Positions 35,637 to 44,326 of a stretch of DNA of 59,576 bases are shown here, one piece after another. Each line of letters begins with the position of its first letter. Within the stretch, counting starts at the first letter, position 1. Location of the stretch: assembly GCA_934086815.1 (NCBI GenBank), contig CAKOIM010000005.1, forward strand, positions 1 through 59,576, written 5' to 3'. Source of the stretch: an uncultured Bacilli bacterium (GTDB taxonomy: Bacteria > Bacillota_I > Bacilli_A > RF39 > UBA660). The notes below the pieces were generated by a model that was given only the letters and a program-made list of their open reading frames with translations, was not told the origin of the DNA and did not search any database. Made by a program: the position numbers and the translations under genes.

Positions 35637-36899
35637 ATGATAAATTATTTACCGAGAATTGTTGATAATGTTTTGCAAAATAAACTTGAATATATGGGAG
35701 CTGTTTTAATCGAAGGCTGTAAATGGTGTGGTAAGTCAACTACGGCTAAACAATTTGCTAAAAGTTATGTTGAATTTCAAGATCCAGATAAAAGATTACA
35801 GTATGATAAAATTAATCAAACTAAACCATCTTTATTTTTAGTAGGGGAAAAACCTAGATTATTTGACGAATGGCAAATGTATCCAATTATTTGGGATTCT
35901 ATTAGAATGGATATTGACAAAACTTCCCTTAAAGGTCAATATATTTTAACTGGTTCTGCCAGACCTGCTGTGGATAGTACAATGCATACAGGTACTGGAA
36001 GAATATCAAAATTATTAATGAGACCGATGTCTTTGTATGAATCTAAAGATTCTAATGGAAGTGTTTCATTAACAGATGTAATAAATGGAAGTGATATTTC
36101 CGGAGTATCTTCTTTGGATTTTGATTCCTTAATTGATGTTTTAATGCGAGGGGGATGGCCAGATTCTTTAAATATTGAGGGGGATAATAAATATAAAATA
36201 TCAAAAGAATATGTAGCAAGCCTAATAAATGAAGAAATTAAGTTGGTTGATGGTGTAGAAAGAAATTCTTTAAAGATGCAAGCATTGTTAAAAAGTATTT
36301 CAAGAAATATATCAACAAATACCAATAAATTAACTATTTTGAATGATGTAAAAAATTACTTTAGTAATGAAATATCAAGACCAACTTTGGATGATTACAT
36401 AAATACTTTAGAAAAGCTATATATTTTGGAATATGTACCTGCAACTAATCTTAATTTACGATCTAAAACTCCTTTGCGAATATCGCCTAAATTAGAATTA
36501 GTTGATCCATCAATAGCCATAGCTTCTCTTAATTTAAAGCGAGAAGACTTATTAAAAGATTTAAATTTTACAGGATTTATATTTGAAAATATGTGTATGA
36601 GAGATTTAAAAATATATTCAGAGGCAATAGAAGCGAGATTATCTTTTTATAAAGACAAAAATGATTTTGAAGTTGATTGTATATTAGAACTTGCTGATGG
36701 TAAGTGGGGTGCTATTGAAATTAAACTTGGTGCTGGAGAAATACCAATGGCCGTGAATAATTTAACTAAGTTTAAAGAAAATATAGATACTGAAAAGTTT
36801 GGAGAACCATCATTTTTAATGGTACTAACCGGAGATATATATTCTTATAAAAGAGATGACGGAATTTATGTTGTGTCAATAGGTTGTTTGAAGAACTAA
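35637..36899 (+). CDS. AAA-type ATPase with DUF4143 domain (copy 1)
   Basis: 420 residues. P-loop GCKWCGKST (~27-35), Walker B LFDEWQ, sensor YILTGSA (~100), winged-helix region, then a C-terminal DUF4143 domain with DFEVDCILE and AIEIKLG, a PD-ExK-like nuclease signature. These ATPases are widespread in gut bacteria, and their function is not established. It follows the rplQ terminator and three direct repeats, and precedes a membrane-anchored protein. It belongs to a different DUF4143 subgroup from the two other copies here, so they were probably acquired separately. Confidence 0.8.
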   Translation: MINYLPRIVDNVLQNKLEYMGAVLIEGCKWCGKSTTAKQFAKSYVEFQDPDKRLQYDKINQTKPSLFLVGEKPRLFDEWQMYPIIWDSIRMDIDKTSLKGQYILTGSARPAVDSTMHTGTGRISKLLMRPMSLYESKDSNGSVSLTDVINGSDISGVSSLDFDSLIDVLMRGGWPDSLNIEGDNKYKISKEYVASLINEEIKLVDGVERNSLKMQALLKSISRNISTNTNKLTILNDVKNYFSNEISRPTLDDYINTLEKLYILEYVPATNLNLRSKTPLRISPKLELVDPSIAIASLNLKREDLLKDLNFTGFIFENMCMRDLKIYSEAIEARLSFYKDKNDFEVDCILELADGKWGAIEIKLGAGEIPMAVNNLTKFKENIDTEKFGEPSFLMVLTGDIYSYKRDDGIYVVSIGCLKN

Positions 36900-36950
36900 A
36901 AAAATAGGTTTTAAAAAGTTATTGATGCTATAATTAAATTGAGGTGTGAT

Positions 36951-37820
36951 ATGAATAAAAAAAGTGTGTTTATTAGCATAATAATTATTTTGTTTATGGT
37001 TTTTTCTCTGGGAGTGGGTTACTTCCTTGGAAATAAAGAAACAGTTAGTGAAGTTGAGGTTAAAAAAGATAACGAAAAAAAATTAACTGATGAAGAAATT
37101 GATGAATTAGGTAAACAATTATTTGATAAAACTTCATCTTTCTCAATTAATAATGTTTATATTTATTATAGTGATGAAAAAATAAATGTAGATAACATAA
37201 AATTAGAGGATAGATTAAATGATACCTTAGAAAATATTTCTTTAAAAAATGTTTTTTATAATACTAGTGTTAGTTTAAGTGCATTACATTCTGAAGAATG
37301 TTTTGATCAAGTTACTTCAAATTATACTTGTTTTAGTTATAGAATATATAAAAATGTTTTTGAAAATACCTATTTTAATTTATTTAATCAAAAAATTCCT
37401 TCTTTTTCTTCGTTTACTAGTGATCATTTAGATCGTTGTGTACTAGAAGGCGATTATTTAAATTGTTACCCGATGGATGGTGGTACTGCTTTTGATGGTA
37501 CATTAAAGTATATTAATTATGATAAGGCAGAATACGAAGATAATACTATGTATATTTATAGTGACTATATTGGATTTCTTTATGGTCTAAATGGTGATTA
37601 TAAAGCTTATGCTTATAATGATATTAAATTAACCAATAAAATTGATAATACAGATTATAGTAGTGAAATTGAAAAATATCTTAATGATGAAGATAACATT
37701 TTTCAAGATAAAGATACCTTATTTACTAAATTTGCTGATAAAACTGGTAAGTATAAATTAACATTTAAACAAAATGAATTAGGTAATTGGTATTGGGTTC
37801 AAACAGAAAAAATTAAGTAA
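36951..37820 (+). CDS. Membrane-anchored extracytoplasmic protein of unknown function (paralogue A)
   Basis: 289 residues. One N-terminal membrane helix (~6-24) is followed by an outside domain. Four Cys occur as two pairs (EECFDQ...YTCFSY and DRCVLEG...LNCYP) and are conserved in the paralogue at 39891, suggesting two disulfides. The C-terminus (GKYKLTFKQNELGNWYW) is also shared. ATG 36951 has GAGGTGTG upstream; ATG 36939 lacks a site. No family recognised. It pairs with the preceding ATPase in one duplicated unit. Confidence 0.6.
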   Translation: MNKKSVFISIIIILFMVFSLGVGYFLGNKETVSEVEVKKDNEKKLTDEEIDELGKQLFDKTSSFSINNVYIYYSDEKINVDNIKLEDRLNDTLENISLKNVFYNTSVSLSALHSEECFDQVTSNYTCFSYRIYKNVFENTYFNLFNQKIPSFSSFTSDHLDRCVLEGDYLNCYPMDGGTAFDGTLKYINYDKAEYEDNTMYIYSDYIGFLYGLNGDYKAYAYNDIKLTNKIDNTDYSSEIEKYLNDEDNIFQDKDTLFTKFADKTGKYKLTFKQNELGNWYWVQTEKIK

Positions 37821-37916
37821 GATGCAAATGCTTGCTAAATAGTTTTTATTTTCTTTAAGCTAACTTTATAAATACAAAATTGACTTTCTGTTTTAAATAC
37901 TATATCTCTTATATAA

Positions 37917-38093
37917 GAAGTAGAATTCTCAGTTAGAGCATATAATTACTTAAAAAGAGCTGGTATTCATACCGTTCAAAATTTAGTTAATAAAAAGGAA
38001 GTAGAAGTTACTAAAATTAGAAACTTAGGAAAGAAATCATTAAAAGAAGTTCTTGATAAAGTTGAAGAATTAGGACTTTCATTTAAGGAGTAA
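37917..38093 (+). pseudogene. Duplicated rpoA 3' fragment (alpha C-terminal domain)
   Basis: 58 codons reading VEFSVRAYNYLKRAGIH to ELGLSFKE and the stop, matching the end of rpoA. It has no start codon or ribosome site. Seven bases differ from rpoA over 34965-35147 (Cys to Tyr, Asp to Asn and Asp to Glu among them). The homology begins at 37915. It is a remnant carried with the rplQ duplication. Confidence 0.85.
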
Positions 38094-38097
38094 GAAT

Positions 38098-38439
38098 ATG
38101 AAATATAGAAAATTAGGTAGAGAAACTAGAATTAGAAGAAGTATTTTAGCTGGACTTACTAAAGATGTTATTATGAATGGACATGTTGTTACTACTGAAG
38201 CAAGAGCTAAAGAAGTAAGAAAGTTTGTTGATAAAATGATTACTTATGGTAAGGATGGTACACTTGTAGCTCGTCGTAAAGCTTTAGCTTTTTTACATAA
38301 TGATAAAGAAGTTGTGTCTAAAGTATTTAATGAACTTGCTAAAAATTATGAAACTAGAAATGGTGGATATACAAGAATTATAAAATTAAAAGAACGTCGT
38401 GGAGACGATGCTTTAGAAGTTAGACTTGAACTAGTTTAA
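38098..38439 (+). CDS. rplQ: 50S ribosomal protein L17 (second copy, identical)
   Basis: The 113-residue product and all 342 bases are identical to the gene at 35148. Identity continues from 35117/38067 to 35494/38444, i.e. 378 bp, then stops. The ribosome site AAGGAG from the alpha fragment is kept. No evident promoter lies directly upstream, except possibly in 37821-37916, so expression is uncertain. The identity at silent sites implies recent copying or gene conversion. Confidence 0.9.
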   Translation: MKYRKLGRETRIRRSILAGLTKDVIMNGHVVTTEARAKEVRKFVDKMITYGKDGTLVARRKALAFLHNDKEVVSKVFNELAKNYETRNGGYTRIIKLKERRGDDALEVRLELV

Positions 38440-38448
38440 TTTATGAAA

Positions 38449-38477
38449 CAGCTAATCAATTGATTAGTTGTTTTTTT
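38449..38477 (+). terminator. Terminator after the second rplQ
   Basis: CAGCTAATCA (38449-38458) pairs with TGATTAGTTG (38461-38470) with one G-U, followed by seven T. Its sequence is unrelated to the terminator of the first copy. Confidence 0.7.
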
Positions 38478-38491
38478 GATGTAATACAAGT

Positions 38492-38546
38492 AAGTTTTGC
38501 GGTTGTAACCGCAAAACTTTACATTAATAAAAATGCAATATATAAT
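38492..38546 (+). promoter_or_regulatory. Palindromic operator overlapping a promoter
   Basis: AAGTTTTGCGGTT (38492-38504) is a perfect 13-bp inverted repeat with AACCGCAAAACTT (38507-38519). Its right end overlaps the -35 TTTACA (38518-38523), and TATAAT follows at 38541-38546 after 17 bp. A dimeric repressor bound here should block the ATPase promoter. Confidence 0.7.
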
Positions 38547-38563
38547 ATTAATAGGTGATAAAA

Positions 38564-39757
38564 ATGTTAAAACGAAGCAATTATTTAAATCAATTGATTG
38601 AAGTAAAAGATTTAAATTTAATTAAAGTTATTACAGGAGTAAGAAGATGTGGTAAGAGTACTCTTTTGTTACAATATAAAGATTATTTATTGGAAAATGA
38701 TATTAAGGAATCAAATGTATTATATATGAGTTTTGAAAGTGCTGAATGGTATGAAATTAAGAATTATAAAGATTTATATAATTATATTAAAAGTAAATAT
38801 CATAATACAAAAATTTATTTATTGTTAGATGAAGTTCAAAATGTTGAAGATTGGGAAAAAGCTGTTAATTCTTTATTGGTAGATATTAATTGTGATATTT
38901 ATATTACAGGTTCTAATGCTTATTTATTATCTAGCGAACTTACAACTTTACTTGCAGGTAGAGTTTATACAATTAATATGTATCCATTTTCTTTTTCTGA
39001 GTATCTTCAAATTAATTCTAATAGTCAAAACAAATATCAAATATTTAATGATTATTTAAAGTTTGGTGGTATGCCAATGCTTATTAACATGAATGATAAT
39101 GAAAGATTAAAAACTAATTATTTGTCTGATATTAAAGATGTTGTTTTAAAAAAGGATATAATTGCAAGAAATAAAATTAAAGATGTTGTGTTTTTAGATA
39201 ATTTATTACGATATATGTCTACGGTTATTGGAACTTTAATAAATCCTAGTTCTATTTCTGATTTTATGAAGAAAAATGGTAGTAATATAGATAATGAAAC
39301 TGTTGATAAATATTTAAAAATGATAGAAAATGCTTATTTTATTTATAGAGTACCAAGATATGAGTTAAAGGGAAAACAACTTCTTAAAACACAACAAAAA
39401 TATTATTTTGTTGATAATGGATTAAAAAATATATTATCTGGATTCTCATCATATGATACTGGAAGTAGTTATGAAAATATTGTTTATATGGAGCTTTTAC
39501 GTAGAGGCTATGAAGTTTATGTTGGAAAATATAATGATTTAGAAATTGATTTTGTGGCAGTTAGTCCGAATGAAAGAATATATTATCAAGTAACACGTAG
39601 TTTATTAAGTGAAGATGTAGAAACTAGAGAAACTAGATCTTTACTTGCCATTAATGATAACTATAAAAAAGTTATTTTAACTATGGATGTAGCTTATAAT
39701 AAAACTATTGAAGGAATCGAAGTTAAAAATATAGTTGATTTTTTACTTGAGGGTTAA
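38564..39757 (+). CDS. AAA-type ATPase with DUF4143 domain (copy 2)
   Basis: 397 residues. GVRRCGKSTLL (Walker A, ~24-34), YLLLDEVQ (Walker B), YITGSNAY (sensor), then the C-terminal domain with LEIDFVAV and a YYQVTRS strand in place of the usual ExK, so the nuclease-like site may be degenerate. ATG 38564 follows AGGTG; the GTG at 38555 lies inside that site. It is controlled by the palindromic operator upstream and is followed by paralogue B of the membrane protein. The biological role is unknown. Confidence 0.8.
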   Translation: MLKRSNYLNQLIEVKDLNLIKVITGVRRCGKSTLLLQYKDYLLENDIKESNVLYMSFESAEWYEIKNYKDLYNYIKSKYHNTKIYLLLDEVQNVEDWEKAVNSLLVDINCDIYITGSNAYLLSSELTTLLAGRVYTINMYPFSFSEYLQINSNSQNKYQIFNDYLKFGGMPMLINMNDNERLKTNYLSDIKDVVLKKDIIARNKIKDVVFLDNLLRYMSTVIGTLINPSSISDFMKKNGSNIDNETVDKYLKMIENAYFIYRVPRYELKGKQLLKTQQKYYFVDNGLKNILSGFSSYDTGSSYENIVYMELLRRGYEVYVGKYNDLEIDFVAVSPNERIYYQVTRSLLSEDVETRETRSLLAINDNYKKVILTMDVAYNKTIEGIEVKNIVDFLLEG

Positions 39758-39890
39758 TCTTTTATAAAAAAGATAATCAAAACAAAATATAAGAGTATAT
39801 CCGAAAAATTAAATGTAAACATAATTATAATTATTTAAAATTTATTAACTTAAGTTAGTAATTGTGCTATTATTAAAATAGAGGTGTGGT

Positions 39891-40757
39891 ATGAAAAAAG
39901 GAAAAAACATATTGTTGTTTTTATTAGTAGTAATCTTTATAGTTGGTTCTGCAGGTGTAGGTTATTATATGGGGTCAAATAACCAAAGTAATGTTATTAA
40001 AAAGGCTGATAATAATGAAGATAATAAAATGCTTGATGAAACTGTAGATAAATTGGGGAGAAAGCTTTATAATGATACTTTATTTAAGTATGGTTGGTAT
40101 GATTTATATTTTTATAGTAATGAAAAACTAACAGTTGATAATATGGAATTAGATAAAAAATTAGAGATTACAATGAATAATATAAGTTTTAATGATATTA
40201 ATTATAATCAAGTAAAAGATTTATTTTCTCAAGAGTGTTTAAAGGAAAGTACTGATAGTAATGGTTTTAATTATACTTGTTATGTCTATAAAGTAAATAA
40301 AGATATTTTTGCAGAGGTTTATTATAATTTATTTAATCAAAATATGCCTACTTTTAATTACTTTATATATATGGATTCATTAAATTATAGAGTGTGTAAA
40401 TTAGAAAACCAAGAAATAAAATGTTATCCTATGGATAGTGGAGGAGATACATTTGGAGGGGTTTTAAGAATGGTTAGGTATAGTAAAACAGAATTAAAGA
40501 ATAATGTTATTTATGTATATGCTGATTATATTGGGTTTAATGCTGATAAAAATGCTACAAATATATTTAATGTTTATAGCGATTATGATCTAACTAAAAA
40601 AATAGGTAATGTTGATTTTTATGGTGACATAGATATTTTTGATGATGAAGATAAATATTTTCAAGAATTTAAGGGAAAGACTGGACAATATAAATTAACT
40701 TTTAAACAAAATGAATATAATAATTGGTATTGGGAATCAACTGAAGTAGTAAAATAA
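39891..40757 (+). CDS. Membrane-anchored extracytoplasmic protein of unknown function (paralogue B)
   Basis: 288 residues; one membrane helix (~6-28) and an outside domain. The four Cys (QECLKES...YTCYVY and RVCKLEN...IKCYP) and the C-terminal YKLTFKQNEYNNWYW match paralogue A at 36951; overall similarity by eye is moderate. GAGGTGTGGT precedes ATG 39891. Its upstream region also resembles that of paralogue A, so promoter and gene were duplicated together. Confidence 0.6.
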   Translation: MKKGKNILLFLLVVIFIVGSAGVGYYMGSNNQSNVIKKADNNEDNKMLDETVDKLGRKLYNDTLFKYGWYDLYFYSNEKLTVDNMELDKKLEITMNNISFNDINYNQVKDLFSQECLKESTDSNGFNYTCYVYKVNKDIFAEVYYNLFNQNMPTFNYFIYMDSLNYRVCKLENQEIKCYPMDSGGDTFGGVLRMVRYSKTELKNNVIYVYADYIGFNADKNATNIFNVYSDYDLTKKIGNVDFYGDIDIFDDEDKYFQEFKGKTGQYKLTFKQNEYNNWYWESTEVVK

Positions 40758-40761
40758 ATTT

Positions 40762-40875
40762 TATAGTCCAAAAAAATGAAAAAAAATGGACTATAAAAAT
40801 CCATAGTCCAAAAAAAACGAAATAATTGGACTATAAAATTCCATAGTCCAAAAAAAATGAAAAATTTGGACTATA
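40762..40875 (+). repeat. Three hairpin repeats with a 40-bp period upstream of the metallopeptidase
   Basis: Each unit is (T/C)ATAGTCCA, 16 bases of A-rich spacer, then TGGACTATA. Units begin at 40762, 40802 and 40842. Each pair is an inverted repeat (ATAGTCCA with TGGACTAT). The last TATA overlaps a possible -10 (TATAAA at 40872). Probably an operator array for a dimeric regulator, or tandem RNA hairpins. Confidence 0.75.
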
Positions 40876-40897
40876 AATTTAGAAAAGGTGAGTAATA

Positions 40898-42532
40898 ATG
40901 CAAATAATAGGTAAATTTAAGTTAAATAATATTATATATGGAATTGGTATTAACAATGATAAATATTATGTTGGTAAATTAAAGAATAATAAATTATATA
41001 CTTATTTGAGTGATGATGAAAAAACATTAGTTAATTATATATTGGATTCATTAACACCAAATAAGAATATAATTGAAGTAACTTCTGTTACTTTAAATGA
41101 TAATCAATATAAATTATTCTTTAATTATGGTAAAAATATATTTTTATTTAATCCAACAAATAATATTAATGATTTATCATTATTAAACAGTATGTTTAAT
41201 AATCAAAATGAATATGTATCATTACAAAAAGATAATATAAATAATAAAAGTTATTTTAAGAGATTAGTAAAGGCTGGTAAAAAAACTATTTTAGTTTTTT
41301 TAAGTTCTGCTTTTATGCTTAGTAATGCATCAGTTGTTAAAGCTGATGTATTAGATGCTAATAAAGTAGATGAAACTAAACTTGTTAATATAGTTGATAC
41401 TAATGTTACTTATGATGTTTCTACGGACTTTTTAGATGATGATTTTATTTATGAGTTACCAGAAGTAAGTTATAAATATGAACAAGAAGATTTAGTTACG
41501 TTTAATAGATTAAAAGCTACGGTAAATCAAAATTCTAATTTAAATCAAGAAGAGAAAGATCTTATAAATCAAAATTTGGATATAATTATAGAAAATAAAG
41601 AGTTTATGAATTATCCTATGGTAATGAGTAGACTTAGAACTTTAAAGGTTGAATATACACCAAAAAGCAAATTTTACGATGTGTGGAACACAAAAATTGC
41701 TGGTGAGTATTATCCACACGATAATTTAATAAAAATTTATAAATCCACTTCTTTAAATGATGAGAATAAAGAAACTTTTGTTCATGAATTTTATCATTCA
41801 CTTCAAAATGATGTTAATAATTCATTTATTATTGAAGGATTAAATAGTATGTGTGTTAATGAATATTATGGTTATGATGGTTCTTATGAAGATCGTAAAG
41901 AAGTTATTAGATTGTTAAGTTTAGTAGTGGATAACGATTCACTAAGAAAATTAAATTTTAATTATAGTGATGAATTATTAGTTTCTATTTTAACAAATAT
42001 TATTCCAGATGAATCTTTAGCGGAAAATTTTTTAGCACATACTTATCTTTATAGTTCTATGGATGCTAATACAGAAAAAGCTAAAAATTTACTTAGTTAT
42101 ATGAAGGATACTATATCTACTTATTATGAAGCAAAATATAATAAAAGTATGGATGATGATTTATTAGCTGTAATGCTTAAGGATAAAAATGAATTTGCTA
42201 AAAGAGTCGGAGAATTAAATGGTATTCCTAGTAATTTTGATGTAAGCCTTGCATGGACTAATGAACCTAATCTTATTAAAAGAGATTCTGTAATTAAAAA
42301 TTATTCAGCTAACCTTTTAGCTACGGACCCTGATAATAAAATTTCTCATTATAATGCACTTGATAGAGAAGAAGCTCGACTTATGGGATATTTAAATAAT
42401 GATAAATTAGATTTTAATTGTTATGTTGATAAGACTACAGGAAAAATTATGATACCTGTATATGATGAACAAAGAATAACTTTTGAAATAAATGAGAGTA
42501 ACAGATATTTAAATAATGGTATAAATAGATAA
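40898..42532 (+). CDS. Membrane-associated zinc metallopeptidase-like protein
   Basis: 544 residues. The first ~125 form a separate soluble-looking domain. A hydrophobic stretch ending AFMLSNASVVKAD (~130-150) resembles a membrane anchor or internal signal peptide. The remainder holds FVHEFYHSLQ (HExxH zinc motif, ~297) and EGLNSMCVNEYY (candidate third ligand Glu). The catalytic part would be outside if the helix inserts N-in. Substrate unknown. GAAAAGGTGAG precedes ATG 40898, and a triple hairpin repeat lies directly upstream. Confidence 0.65.
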   Translation: MQIIGKFKLNNIIYGIGINNDKYYVGKLKNNKLYTYLSDDEKTLVNYILDSLTPNKNIIEVTSVTLNDNQYKLFFNYGKNIFLFNPTNNINDLSLLNSMFNNQNEYVSLQKDNINNKSYFKRLVKAGKKTILVFLSSAFMLSNASVVKADVLDANKVDETKLVNIVDTNVTYDVSTDFLDDDFIYELPEVSYKYEQEDLVTFNRLKATVNQNSNLNQEEKDLINQNLDIIIENKEFMNYPMVMSRLRTLKVEYTPKSKFYDVWNTKIAGEYYPHDNLIKIYKSTSLNDENKETFVHEFYHSLQNDVNNSFIIEGLNSMCVNEYYGYDGSYEDRKEVIRLLSLVVDNDSLRKLNFNYSDELLVSILTNIIPDESLAENFLAHTYLYSSMDANTEKAKNLLSYMKDTISTYYEAKYNKSMDDDLLAVMLKDKNEFAKRVGELNGIPSNFDVSLAWTNEPNLIKRDSVIKNYSANLLATDPDNKISHYNALDREEARLMGYLNNDKLDFNCYVDKTTGKIMIPVYDEQRITFEINESNRYLNNGINR

Positions 42533-42534
42533 GA

Positions 42535-42561
42535 TATCCTCCATAATAGTTATGGAGGATA
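42535..42561 (+). promoter_or_regulatory. Hairpin enclosing the ribosome site of the small zinc-ribbon gene
   Basis: TATCCTCCATAA (42535-42546) pairs perfectly with TTATGGAGGATA (42550-42561) around TAG. The GGAGG at 42554-42558 is the ribosome site of the gene starting at 42566. Folded RNA would hide it. No T-run follows, so it is not a terminator. Confidence 0.6.
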
Positions 42562-42565
42562 ATTT

Positions 42566-42751
42566 ATGAAAAATGAAAATTGTAATTGTTGTAAAGATGC
42601 TAAGTTTGGAGTAGCTTATATTGATCCGGAGTCTGGATTATTATGTGGTAAAATAGATACTGATATGGAATTACCTAAAGGTGTTAAAGTATTAGCTCCG
42701 AAAGTATGTACTAAATGTGGAACTACGGAATGGAAAACTATTGATAATTAA
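42566..42751 (+). CDS. Small protein with zinc-ribbon-like Cys pairs
   Basis: 61 residues with NCNCC near the start and CTKCGTTEW near the end, which could bind zinc. No recognised family. It is 33 bases after the metallopeptidase stop. Its ribosome site sits in a perfect 12-bp stem, so it is probably translated only when ribosomes finishing the upstream gene melt the hairpin, or when a regulator acts. Confidence 0.55.
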   Translation: MKNENCNCCKDAKFGVAYIDPESGLLCGKIDTDMELPKGVKVLAPKVCTKCGTTEWKTIDN

Positions 42752-42775
42752 GTGCTAGAAATAGTACTTTTTTTA
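42751..42775 (+). terminator. Terminator after the small zinc-ribbon gene
   Basis: AGTGCT (42751-42756) pairs with AGTACT (42763-42768) with one G-U, followed by seven T. Confidence 0.55.
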
Positions 42776-42786
42776 TTGACACTTGC

Positions 42787-42878
42787 AAAAGTGGGTCCGC
42801 TTTTCGCCAAAATCATGTAAAAAGTGGGTCCGCTTTTCGCCAAAATTGTGTAAAAAGTGGGTCCGCTTTTCGCCAAAT
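42787..42878 (+). repeat. Three direct repeats with a 33-bp period upstream of the third DUF4143 ATPase
   Basis: Units begin at 42787, 42820 and 42853. Each contains AAAAGTGGGTCCGCTTTTCG followed by CCAAA. The core is much richer in G and C than its surroundings. A weak promoter (TTGATT 42881, TAAATT 42904, 17 bp) starts just after the last unit. Confidence 0.8.
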
Positions 42879-42934
42879 TGTTGATTTTTTGCCGGATTTA
42901 TGGTAAATTTATTTTGAGATGGAGATATATAGAT

Positions 42935-44254
42935 ATGAAAAGAAAATTTTATGAAGAATTAGCAAAGTGGAAAAAAGAAAAATTACACATTCCTTTAATG
43001 GTAGTTGGGGCAAGACAAGTTGGTAAAACTTATATTATTGATCAATTTTGTCAAGAAAATTTTGATAATTATTATTATTTAAATTTTATGAAAGAAAAAG
43101 AATTTGTTAATTTATTTGACAGTATTGATTCTTTTGAAAAAAAAGTAGAAGTTTTAGAAACTCTTGTTGGTGGAAGTTTACGAAATAATGATAAAACTGT
43201 TTTATTTGTTGATGAAGTACAACAATGTGAAAGTTTTATTGAGGCATTAAAATTTTTTAATGAAAGTAATGATACTTTTAATATTATTTGTGCTGGTTCT
43301 TTATTAGGTGTGGCTTTAAAAAGACTTAATCATTCATTCCCAGTTGGTAAAGTTGTTATTAAATATATGTATCCTTTAGATTTTGAAGAATTTTTATGGG
43401 CAACGGGAAATGAAAGATATATTAAAGAAATTAAATATTCTTTTAATAATAATGTGGTACTTCCGGATATATATCATAATTATTTAATTGATCAATTTTA
43501 CAAATTTTTATATTTGGGTGGAATGCCTAATGTTGTTAATAACTTTATAACTAATGAACAAAATATGGCTTTAATAGATACTGATATAATTAAAAATATA
43601 GTCGAAGCATATTTTGATGATATGAGTAAATATGCAAGTGATTTGGAAACTATTAGAATAAGAAATATTTATTCAAGTATTCCCTCTCAACTTGCTAAAG
43701 AAAATCAAAAGTTTTTATTTTCACAAGTAGATAAAAAAGATAATAGAAAAAGAGACTATATCTCTCCTTTAGATTGGTTAATTGCAAGTAAATTGGTTTT
43801 TCTTGATTATCTAGTTACAAAACCTGAGTTTCCTTTAAAAGGCTTTTTAGATAAAGAATCATTTAAAATTTATTTAAGTGATACAGGTATTCTAAATAGT
43901 TTGTTGGGTATTTCTCAAAAAGCATATATTTTAGATAAAGATTTTTCTTTTAAAGGTATTATTACTGAAAATTATGTTGCCAATGAATTAGTTAAAATGG
44001 GATATGATTTATTTTATTGGAGTAGAAAAGGAAAAAATAATGGTAATGCCGAAATTGATTTTATTATTCAAAAAGATAATGATATCATTCCAATCGAGGT
44101 AAAAGCAGGTAAGAATACTCAAGCTAAAAGTTTAAAAGTTTATATAGAAACTTTTAAACCTAAATATGCTATTAGATTAAGTGCTAATAACTTTAGTTTT
44201 AATGAAAATATTAAAGATATTCCTTTATATGCTTTATTTTGTTTAAAAGATTAA
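42935..44254 (+). CDS. AAA-type ATPase with DUF4143 domain (copy 3)
   Basis: 440 residues. GARQVGKTY (Walker A, ~26-34), VLFVDEVQQ (Walker B), ICAGSLLG (sensor), then the DUF4143 nuclease-like part with AEIDFIIQ and IPIEVKAGK, a good D-x-ExK match. ATG 42935 follows GGAG; the longer frame to 42857 would run back into the third repeat and is rejected. It is an isolated gene between a triple repeat and a terminator. The same layout at copy 1 suggests a common control principle. Confidence 0.82.
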   Translation: MKRKFYEELAKWKKEKLHIPLMVVGARQVGKTYIIDQFCQENFDNYYYLNFMKEKEFVNLFDSIDSFEKKVEVLETLVGGSLRNNDKTVLFVDEVQQCESFIEALKFFNESNDTFNIICAGSLLGVALKRLNHSFPVGKVVIKYMYPLDFEEFLWATGNERYIKEIKYSFNNNVVLPDIYHNYLIDQFYKFLYLGGMPNVVNNFITNEQNMALIDTDIIKNIVEAYFDDMSKYASDLETIRIRNIYSSIPSQLAKENQKFLFSQVDKKDNRKRDYISPLDWLIASKLVFLDYLVTKPEFPLKGFLDKESFKIYLSDTGILNSLLGISQKAYILDKDFSFKGIITENYVANELVKMGYDLFYWSRKGKNNGNAEIDFIIQKDNDIIPIEVKAGKNTQAKSLKVYIETFKPKYAIRLSANNFSFNENIKDIPLYALFCLKD

Positions 44255-44257
44255 ATG

Positions 44258-44282
44258 GAAGTATTAATTTACTTCTTTTTTG
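44258..44282 (+). terminator. Terminator after the third ATPase
   Basis: GAAGTA (44258-44263) pairs with TACTTC (44270-44275), followed by T residues. Confidence 0.6.
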
Positions 44283-44326
44283 ATTACTTAATTCGACAAA
44301 TTTTTTATTTCTTTTATGATATTATT

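Noticed and set aside
40762..40875. Tandem terminators
   Set aside because: The hairpins have long 16-base loops and no T-run after the stems; an operator array fits better.
42535..42561. Terminator after the metallopeptidase
   Set aside because: The stem is strong but followed by AATTT rather than a T-run, and it contains the next ribosome site.
42787..42878. IS21-like transposon end
   Set aside because: The repeats resemble multiple-terminal repeats of IS21 elements, but no istA/istB genes, opposite end or target duplication was found.
42857..42934. Upstream extension of the third DUF4143 ATPase
   Set aside because: The extra residues run into the third repeat and have no ribosome site; ATG 42935 has one.
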